Shown piece after piece: positions 1 through 4,515 of a stretch of DNA of 8,951 bases (within the stretch, counting starts at the first letter, position 1; every line of letters starts with the position of its first letter). The DNA lies in NCBI GenBank assembly GCA_018222695.1, contig JAAEZV010000054.1, forward strand, positions 1-8,951. The letters are read 5' to 3'. The notes beneath the pieces are model-generated. The model was not told the origin of the DNA, did no database searches, and saw nothing but the letters and a program-made list of their open reading frames with translations. The position numbers were made by a program, and so were the translations under genes. The DNA comes from Gammaproteobacteria bacterium (GTDB taxonomy: Bacteria > Pseudomonadota > Gammaproteobacteria > Pseudomonadales > Halieaceae).

Positions 1-64
1 CGGCTTTTTTCTTGGCAGGTGCTTTTTTGGCTACGGCTTTTTTCTTGGCAGGTGCCTTTTTGGC
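1..64. repeat. 33-bp-period coding repeat inside the histone-like gene
   Basis: Bases 1-22 and 34-55 are identical (22 of 22) and the similarity continues at 24-31 versus 57-64, giving a 33-bp period. The unit encodes 11 residues of KKAPAKKKAVA type on the minus strand. This is an in-frame repeat of a low-complexity basic tail, and probably continues left of the window. Such arrays can change length by slippage or recombination without breaking the frame. Confidence 0.75.
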
Positions 65-85
65 AGCGGATTTTCGACTGGCCAT
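1..85 (-). CDS. Histone H1-like / AlgP-like Lys-Ala-Pro-rich DNA-binding protein, N-terminal fragment
   Basis: Only the first 28 codons are inside the window; the gene runs leftward off the edge. The minus-strand ATG is at 85-83 and the peptide starts MASRKSAAKKAPAKKK, continuing with a second copy of KKAPAKKKA. Lys, Ala and Pro make up nearly all residues, as in the eukaryotic histone H1 C-terminal tail and in bacterial AlgP/HctB-like proteins, which bind DNA electrostatically and are thought to act in nucleoid compaction or regulation. The start is supported by a purine-rich Shine-Dalgarno (AAGAGGAA, plus-strand 96-103) about 9-11 nt upstream. The repeat is also visible in DNA with a 33-bp (11-codon) period. 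The gene diverges from sfsA. Total length, any folded domain and the exact family cannot be judged from this fragment; a ribosomal or other protein with a basic N-terminal tail is a less likely alternative. Confidence 0.7.
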   Translation of the reverse strand, partial: MASRKSAAKKAPAKKKAVAKKAPAKKKA

Positions 86-250
86 GGTGATGTTCTTCCT
101 CTTAAATGTCCCGACAGCCAATGCCGTGACTAATTGGGCACGGGAAGCTATCAGACTTCACCGGTCGGTGCTACCGCTGATTTTGGCCCTAGCCAAGAAC
201 CTTGTGGAGGCGCTGATGGGTTTGATGAGTGTCATGACGAAACAAATAAT
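86..250. other. Divergent intergenic region, histone-like gene / sfsA
   Basis: These 165 bp separate two divergent start codons and should hold both promoters. The side next to the histone-like gene has a clear Shine-Dalgarno (plus-strand 96-103). The sfsA side has no convincing Shine-Dalgarno: the bases before its ATG are A-rich (ACGAAACAAATAAT). A small dyad TTGGC-N4-GCCAA lies at 183-196. It could be a minor operator or chance, since no T-tract follows on either strand. I could not assign a convincing -35/-10 pair to either gene. Confidence 0.4.
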
Positions 251-952
251 ATGAATTTTCCGCCTTTAACGCGCGCTAGCTTGGTGAGGCGGCATAAACG
301 CTTCCTCGCAGACGTGATCCTGTCCGAGGACGACACGCCGGTCTGCGCGCACTGCCCCAATACTGGCGCCATGAGTGGATGTCAGACGGCTGGATCGGCG
401 GTGTGGCTGTCCTACCACGACAATCCCAAGCGCAAGCTGCCTTGGACCTGGGAGTTGGTGGAGACAGAGGCAGGGCTTGCATGTATTCACTCGGCGCGGG
501 CCAACGATGTGGTCGAGGAGGCCCTGCGAGACGGCCATTTTCCGTCACTGGTCCCTGCCGATGCCGAATTGCGTCGTGAGGTCAAAATTGCCGAAGGATC
601 AAGGGCGGATTTCTTTATTCCGGCAGATGGCGGCCTGTATATGGAGGTCAAATCCGTCAGTTTGCACTGTGGTGATGGCGCAGGTGCCTTCCCTGATGCG
701 GTGAGTGCTCGAGCGACCAAGCATCTGGTTGAGTTACAGGCTGCAATGCAGCGTGGTCACCGCGCTGCCTTGGTCTTTGCGGTTTTGCACGCTGGTATTG
801 ACCGGGTATCGGCTGCAGCGCACATTGATCCGACCTACGCGTTGGCCCTCCGGCAGGCAATGGCAAATGGGTTGGAGGTGTATACCCTGCTCAATGACAT
901 CACGGTCGGCGGGATCTATCCTGTGGCAGCACACGGGTGGGATACGCGGTAG
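251..952 (+). CDS. sfsA: SfsA family protein (sugar fermentation stimulation protein homologue)
   Basis: A 233-residue protein, matching the 234 residues of E. coli SfsA. The whole chain aligns from memory: an N-terminal LTRASLVRRHKRFLADV stretch like the E. coli PLQRATLIQRYKRFLADV, the HCPNTGAM signature (34-41), WEL (67-69), EVK at 110-112, then D120 followed by MEVKSV (131-136, with E132 and K134), FPDAVS (147-152) and a C-terminal AVLH motif (177-180). E. coli SfsA was described as a DNA-binding factor raising maltose-gene expression; the D...E-x-K spacing resembles a nuclease-type core, so its true activity is unsettled. The ATG at 251 was chosen because the open frame extends upstream to a TTG at 134 but the extra 39 residues resemble no part of the family. 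No clear Shine-Dalgarno precedes it. The next gene starts two bases after the stop, suggesting a two-gene operon. In E. coli sfsA precedes dksA; dksA is absent here. Confidence 0.93.
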   Translation: MNFPPLTRASLVRRHKRFLADVILSEDDTPVCAHCPNTGAMSGCQTAGSAVWLSYHDNPKRKLPWTWELVETEAGLACIHSARANDVVEEALRDGHFPSLVPADAELRREVKIAEGSRADFFIPADGGLYMEVKSVSLHCGDGAGAFPDAVSARATKHLVELQAAMQRGHRAALVFAVLHAGIDRVSAAAHIDPTYALALRQAMANGLEVYTLLNDITVGGIYPVAAHGWDTR

Positions 953-954
953 TT

Positions 955-1656
955 ATGCAGCGGTCTATGATTGCTTTTGGCCTCTCTACGGAGCATCTCG
1001 TCTCGATCACACCCGATCTTCGGGCAGAGGGCGAGACAGCAGGCGCTTTTCAAGCCCTCGGGCGCCGAGCCGCGGAGCGGGGATTGGACCTTCGTGTTGC
1101 GTCGGCTTTTCGAGACTATGACCGACAGGTGCGCATCATTAACGACAAATGGACGGGGGCTCGACCGGTCACTGACGGAGAGGGCCGACCCCTTGATCGT
1201 GCCCAGTACGACGACGACGAGTGGTTGCATCTAATTTTGCGATTTTCTGCTCTGCCGGGTACCTCACGGCATCACTGGGGTACGGATCTGGATATCTGGG
1301 ATGCGTCTGCCGTAGATGCGGACTACCGCCCACTTTTATCCCCCTCAGAGTATGCACCTTCGGGCCCTTTTTTTGAGATGACGCGCTGGTTAGATGACTT
1401 GATGGCTACTGACGATGCCGAAGGCTTCTACAAACCCTATGCCGTTGATCGCGGAGGCATTGCACCGGAGGCATGGCACGTGAGTTACCGGCCTGCCGCT
1501 CTGAACTATCAGGATAGGGTGTCGGCAGAGTTTCTGATTCCCTTATGGCGGGGGGAGCCCGATGCCTGCGGCAATGGTCATGAGCCGCTGGCGATGCTGG
1601 AGGTGATCGAGCCCCAGGTTGATCGTCTAATGGAGCGCTACGTCACAGCTACTTAG
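955..1656 (+). CDS. M15-family (VanY-like) zinc D-Ala-D-Ala carboxypeptidase / peptidase
   Basis: A 233-residue protein with the motifs of VanY/M15B metallopeptidases. A SAFRDYDRQ segment (50-58) matches the family S-x-x-R...Q substrate-pocket motif. SRHHWGTDLD (104-113) carries the S-x-H-x2-G-x3-D zinc-binding pattern (ligands H106 and D113). EAWH (172-175) supplies the catalytic Glu (E172) and third zinc ligand (H175). Members hydrolyse D-Ala-D-Ala or related bonds in peptidoglycan stem peptides. The ATG at 955 lies two bases after the sfsA stop; an in-frame GTG at 937 would overlap sfsA by 16 nt, and another ATG lies at 967. A G-rich stretch (GGTGGGA, 936-942) is a distant, weak ribosome site, so translation may rely on coupling to sfsA. 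The N-terminus (MQRSMIAFGLSTEHLV) is not an evident signal peptide or lipobox, which is odd for a wall-acting enzyme and leaves a cytoplasmic substrate possible. Family assignment is firm; exact substrate is not. Confidence 0.85.
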   Translation: MQRSMIAFGLSTEHLVSITPDLRAEGETAGAFQALGRRAAERGLDLRVASAFRDYDRQVRIINDKWTGARPVTDGEGRPLDRAQYDDDEWLHLILRFSALPGTSRHHWGTDLDIWDASAVDADYRPLLSPSEYAPSGPFFEMTRWLDDLMATDDAEGFYKPYAVDRGGIAPEAWHVSYRPAALNYQDRVSAEFLIPLWRGEPDACGNGHEPLAMLEVIEPQVDRLMERYVTAT

Positions 1657-1682
1657 TCACAGTTCCTTAGTCATAACGCCTT
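1641..1682 (+). repeat. Degenerate 14-bp tandem repeat (three units) across the M15 gene stop
   Basis: Three consecutive 14-mers align: CGTCACAGCTACTT, AGTCACAGTTCCTT and AGTCATAACGCCTT. Units one and two share 11 of 14 bases, units two and three 10 of 14. The stop codon TAG (1654-1656) spans the junction of units one and two, so the array begins in the last codons of the peptidase gene and continues into the 3' flank. It may be a small slippage product of no function. Confidence 0.45.
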
Positions 1683-1775
1683 AAGGGCTACCTAGGTCAC
1701 CCCGCGAGACTTTTACTGATGTCGTGCGTCGTCTGGCTTTTGCCCTTCCAATAAGTGCACGCCAATAAGCCAGGG
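1657..1775. other. Convergent intergenic region between M15 peptidase gene and pfp
   Basis: These 119 bp lie between two converging genes, so transcription from both sides should end here. No classical intrinsic terminator (GC-rich stem plus T-run) is evident. What can be seen is an 8-bp palindrome CCTTAAGG within 1679-1687, and a 7-bp inverted repeat CTGGCTT (1733-1739) / AAGCCAG (1767-1773) around a 27-nt spacer, which is too open to be a typical terminator. CAATAAG occurs twice, within 1749-1769. No gene is supported in this gap. Confidence 0.4.
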
Positions 1776-3035
1776 CTAGTCGGACCAGGCTGTGCAACGC
1801 TGCGGCAGCAGCACTTTTTTGAGCCGGGTATAGCGCGGCATGCCTTTCTGATAGTCGGGGTAGGCCTCGCCGGCAATCAGTGGCTCGAAATAGGACCGCC
1901 CCGCCGCGGTTACGCCAAAGCCATCTTTGCTGATAAACCGCCGGGGCATCTTTTTCTCGCGATTAGCCACTCGATGTAGTGGTGCGGTGCCAATGGCCCA
2001 GCGATACGGTTTGGTCGAGCGTCGCTCGACGGTTGGCATCACCGCATTGGCGCCTTCCAGAGCCAGCTCCACGGCCGCTTTACCCAGCGCAAAGGCCTGA
2101 TCAACGTCTGTCTGGCTGGCAATATGGCGTGCAGCGCGTTGCAGATAATCCGCGACAGCCCAGTGGTGCTTGTAGCCCAGTTTTTCTTTGACCATGCCCG
2201 CCAGCAGTGGCGCCAAACCACCGAGCTGAGCATGCCCAAAGGCATCCCGCTCACCCTGATCTGACAGGAGTCGGCCATCTGCGGTGCTGGTTCCTTCCGA
2301 GGCGACAACGACGCAGTATCCATAGCGCTTCACACATTGGTCGACTTTACTCAGGAATTTTTTCTGATCGAATGCAATTTCGGGGAACAAAATAATATGG
2401 GGTGCGTCGCCGCGCTCGCTTGCAGCCAGCGCACTGGCGCCTGCGATCCAGCCGGCGTGTCGACCCATGACCTCGAGAATGAAGACTTTGGTTGAGGTCG
2501 CGCACATCGACTCGATATCGAGTGCCGCCTCGCGGGTTGAAATCGCCACGTACTTGGCGACGGAGCCAAAGCCGGGGCAGTTATCGGTCAGGGGCAGGTC
2601 GTTATCAATGGTTTTCGGCACGTGGATCGCTTGGATGGGATAGCCCATCTGCTCACTGATTTGGGAGACTTTTAGGCAGGTATCAGCCGAGTCGCCACCG
2701 CCGTTATAGAGATAGTTGCCAATATCGTGCGCGTGAAACACCTCGATCAGCCGCTCATATTCGGCTCGATTCTCGTCAAAGCCTCTGAGCTTGTATCGGC
2801 AAGAGCCGAAAGCACCACCTGGGGTCGTCATGAGTCCTTCAATTGCGCGGCGGCTTTCCCGCGAGGTATCGATCAGCTCTTCTTTCAGCGCGCCGACAAT
2901 CCCGTTTTTTCCCGCGAGGACTTTGCCAAGGTGTCGGGAGTGCGCTCGGGCGGTTTGGATAACGCCAGCGGCCGAGGCGTTGATAACGGGTGTGACGCCG
3001 CCGGATTGGGCGTAGAAGAGATTGCGTTGACTCAT
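1776..3035 (-). CDS. pfp: Pyrophosphate-dependent 6-phosphofructokinase (PPi-PFK)
   Basis: A 419-residue cytoplasmic glycolytic enzyme interconverting fructose 6-phosphate + PPi and fructose 1,6-bisphosphate + Pi. The PFK fold is shown by an N-terminal QSGGVTPVINA (10-20), NGGGDSADT (111-119), PKTIDND (140-146, catalytic base D144), the MGRHAGWIA sugar-phosphate motif (190-198) and FPEIAF (217-222). Donor choice is readable: ATP enzymes have Gly at E. coli positions 104 and 124, whereas PPi enzymes carry Asp and Lys. Here these are D115 and K141, so PPi is the predicted donor and the reaction should be reversible. Oddly, the residue before D115 is Gly (G114) where E. coli has Asp103. The ATG at 3035-3033 gives a family-like N-terminus; its Shine-Dalgarno is weak. 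The gene stands alone, diverging from mpl and converging with the M15 peptidase gene. The length fits the roughly 400-residue PPi-PFK class rather than the 320-residue bacterial ATP type. Confidence 0.92.
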   Translation of the reverse strand: MSQRNLFYAQSGGVTPVINASAAGVIQTARAHSRHLGKVLAGKNGIVGALKEELIDTSRESRRAIEGLMTTPGGAFGSCRYKLRGFDENRAEYERLIEVFHAHDIGNYLYNGGGDSADTCLKVSQISEQMGYPIQAIHVPKTIDNDLPLTDNCPGFGSVAKYVAISTREAALDIESMCATSTKVFILEVMGRHAGWIAGASALAASERGDAPHIILFPEIAFDQKKFLSKVDQCVKRYGYCVVVASEGTSTADGRLLSDQGERDAFGHAQLGGLAPLLAGMVKEKLGYKHHWAVADYLQRAARHIASQTDVDQAFALGKAAVELALEGANAVMPTVERRSTKPYRWAIGTAPLHRVANREKKMPRRFISKDGFGVTAAGRSYFEPLIAGEAYPDYQKGMPRYTRLKKVLLPQRCTAWSD

Positions 3036-3138
3036 GCTGAACTGCTTGGGTGGCCTGTCAGGAAGTGCGTACCGTAGACCTCGCGGGAGCCATTGGCAAA
3101 CCGCCCGTGATAATCTCTGCCCAGCGCGGAGAACCTCC
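3036..3138. other. Divergent promoter region between pfp and mpl
   Basis: This 103-bp gap separates the pfp ATG from the proposed mpl TTG start and must contain promoters for both, unless mpl is read from elsewhere. For pfp there is a plausible sigma70-type pair (separate entry). For mpl a -10-like GATAAT lies at 3109-3114, but nothing resembling TTGACA is found 16-18 bp upstream; the nearest TTGGCA (3093-3098) is only 10 bp away. The frame in which mpl lies stays open through this gap up to an ATG at 3034, but the encoded residues look unlike Mpl and the interval is better explained as regulatory DNA. Confidence 0.5.
3071..3099 (-). promoter_or_regulatory. Candidate sigma70-type promoter for pfp
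   Basis: On the minus strand TTGCCA (plus 3094-3099; 5 of 6 to TTGACA) is followed after exactly 17 bp by TACGGT (plus 3071-3076; 3 of 6 to TATAAT). The -10 box ends about 35 bp upstream of the pfp ATG, leaving room for a short leader. The -10 match is poor, so this is only a candidate. Confidence 0.25.
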
Positions 3139-3141
3139 TTG
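3128..3141 (+). promoter_or_regulatory. Shine-Dalgarno that decides the mpl TTG start
   Basis: GGAG at 3128-3131 lies 7 nt before TTG (3139-3141). Translation from this TTG gives MSDHIHILGICGTFMGG, matching the E. coli Mpl N-terminus MRIHILGICGTFMGG almost end to end. There is no ATG or GTG in frame near this point, so the TTG is the best-supported start. Confidence 0.7.
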
Positions 3142-4515
3142 TCTGATCACATTCACATTCTCGGTATTTGCGGCACGTTTATGGGCGGTTTGGCGTTGCT
3201 GGCCCGCGAGTCGGGGTTTTCGGTCACGGGTTCTGACCGCAATATTTACCCCCCCATGAGCACCCAACTGCTCAACAGCGATATACCCCTCGTCGACGGC
3301 TACGATGCCGAGCAACTCTCGCCCGCGCCCGGTTGCGTGGTGGTGGGCAATGCGCTGTCCCGCGGTCAGCCGGTCGTCGAGGCGATGCTGAACGGCGGCA
3401 TCCCCTATACCTCGGGGCCGGAATGGCTCGGTCGCCATATTCTTCAGAATCAATGGGTGCTCGCCGTCTCGGGCACCCATGGCAAAACCAGCACCGCCAG
3501 TATGTTGGCATGGATTCTGGAGCAGGCCGGGCTTCAGCCTGGGTTTTTGATCGGCGGGATCCCTTCCAACTTTGGCCTGTCCGCGCGACTGGGTGGCGGC
3601 GCTTATTTTGTGGTCGAGGCAGATGAGTATGACTCCGCCTTTTTCGACAAGCGGTCTAAGTTTGTTCATTACCGCCCCAAAACGGCGGTGATCAACAATC
3701 TCGAATACGACCATGCGGATATTTTCCCTGACCTCGCTGCGATCGAGACCCAGTTCCATCATTTAGTGCGGTGTATTCCCGGCGACGGGTTGATTGTCCG
3801 CGGTGGCGGCGAGGCGATCGATCGAGTGTTGGAGAAAGGCTGTTGGACCCCGGTCGAGACCGTTGCGGGCGCCGACGATAAGCAGTGCTCAGGTTGGACC
3901 TGGCGCGCGCTGTCCTCTGCTGCAGACGCGCTGCACATTACCGCGCCTGATGGTGCGGAGGCCGAGCTGCAGTGGCAACTCATTGGTTCGCATAACGCGG
4001 CCAATGCCACCGCTGCGATTGCGGCGGCGCATCACGTCGGAGTGTCTTTGGACATCTCGGTCAAGGCGCTAGCGTCCTTCAAGGGTGTGAAGCGTCGGCT
4101 GGAATTATTGGGGAAGCCTGCCGGTGTGGCGGTTTATGATGATTTCGCTCACCACCCCACCGCGATTGAGGGCACGCTGAACGCACTGCGCGCGCAATGT
4201 GAGGCAGGAAAGCTCATCGCGATCATAGAGCCGCGTTCCAACACTATGCGTTTGGGAGAGCACAAAGGCGCCTTGTCGAAGTGTGCCGAGGCCGCCAACT
4301 ACGCCCTGTGGTTCACACCGCCTGATCTGGAGTGGGATTTGGGTAGTATTGTGACCGCCGATGGACAGGAAGCTCTTAACACCACTGATGCCCTGATTGA
4401 GCGGGCGCTGGCTGTGGCAACACCGGGAGATAGCATTGTCATCATGAGTAACGGTGGATTTGACGGTCTGCACGGCCGCTTGTTGGCGGCTCTGGAAGAG
4501 CGCGCTCAGTCGTGA
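3139..4515 (+). CDS. mpl: UDP-N-acetylmuramate:L-alanyl-gamma-D-glutamyl-meso-diaminopimelate ligase (Mpl)
   Basis: A 458-residue Mur-ligase family enzyme (E. coli Mpl has 457). In the cytoplasm it uses ATP to join the tripeptide L-Ala-D-Glu-mDAP, recovered from turned-over peptidoglycan, to UDP-MurNAc, re-entering murein synthesis below MurC/D/E. Seen in order: an N-terminal nucleotide-binding fold opening HILGICGTFMGG; the ATP P-loop GTHGKTS (112-118); EADEYDSAFFDKRSKF (160-175) and NNLEYDHADIF (186-196), both strongly diagnostic of Mpl; RRLEL (319-323); YDDFAHHPTA (333-342); EPRSNTM (364-370); MSNGGF near the C-terminus (436-441). The start is TTG at 3139, backed by GGAG 7 nt upstream and by alignment. 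An in-frame ATG at 3034 would add 35 residues that look unlike the family and would overlap the divergent pfp start. The stop overlaps the next start as GTGA, so the exporter gene is probably translationally coupled to mpl. The active-site motifs are intact. Confidence 0.95.
   Translation: MSDHIHILGICGTFMGGLALLARESGFSVTGSDRNIYPPMSTQLLNSDIPLVDGYDAEQLSPAPGCVVVGNALSRGQPVVEAMLNGGIPYTSGPEWLGRHILQNQWVLAVSGTHGKTSTASMLAWILEQAGLQPGFLIGGIPSNFGLSARLGGGAYFVVEADEYDSAFFDKRSKFVHYRPKTAVINNLEYDHADIFPDLAAIETQFHHLVRCIPGDGLIVRGGGEAIDRVLEKGCWTPVETVAGADDKQCSGWTWRALSSAADALHITAPDGAEAELQWQLIGSHNAANATAAIAAAHHVGVSLDISVKALASFKGVKRRLELLGKPAGVAVYDDFAHHPTAIEGTLNALRAQCEAGKLIAIIEPRSNTMRLGEHKGALSKCAEAANYALWFTPPDLEWDLGSIVTADGQEALNTTDALIERALAVATPGDSIVIMSNGGFDGLHGRLLAALEERAQS

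Noticed and set aside
134..250. Upstream in-frame extension of sfsA to a TTG at 134
   Set aside because: The added 39 residues resemble no part of SfsA, while the ATG at 251 gives 233 residues and an N-terminus matching E. coli SfsA.
220..250. TTGATG-17-AATAAT as a sigma70 promoter for sfsA
   Set aside because: The -10-like box ends directly before the ATG at 251, so transcription would begin inside the coding region, downstream of the homology-supported start.
1733..1773. Inverted repeat CTGGCTT/AAGCCAG as an intrinsic terminator
   Set aside because: The stem is only 7 bp around a 27-nt spacer with no T-run after it on either strand.
3093..3114. TTGGCA and GATAAT as a promoter pair for mpl
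   Set aside because: The spacing is only 10 bp, far below the 16-18 bp required.
3058..3762. A 234-codon open frame on the minus strand opposite mpl
   Set aside because: It is antisense to well-supported mpl coding sequence, shows low-complexity Arg/Gly/Ala composition and no recognisable motif; long antisense frames are common in GC-rich genes.
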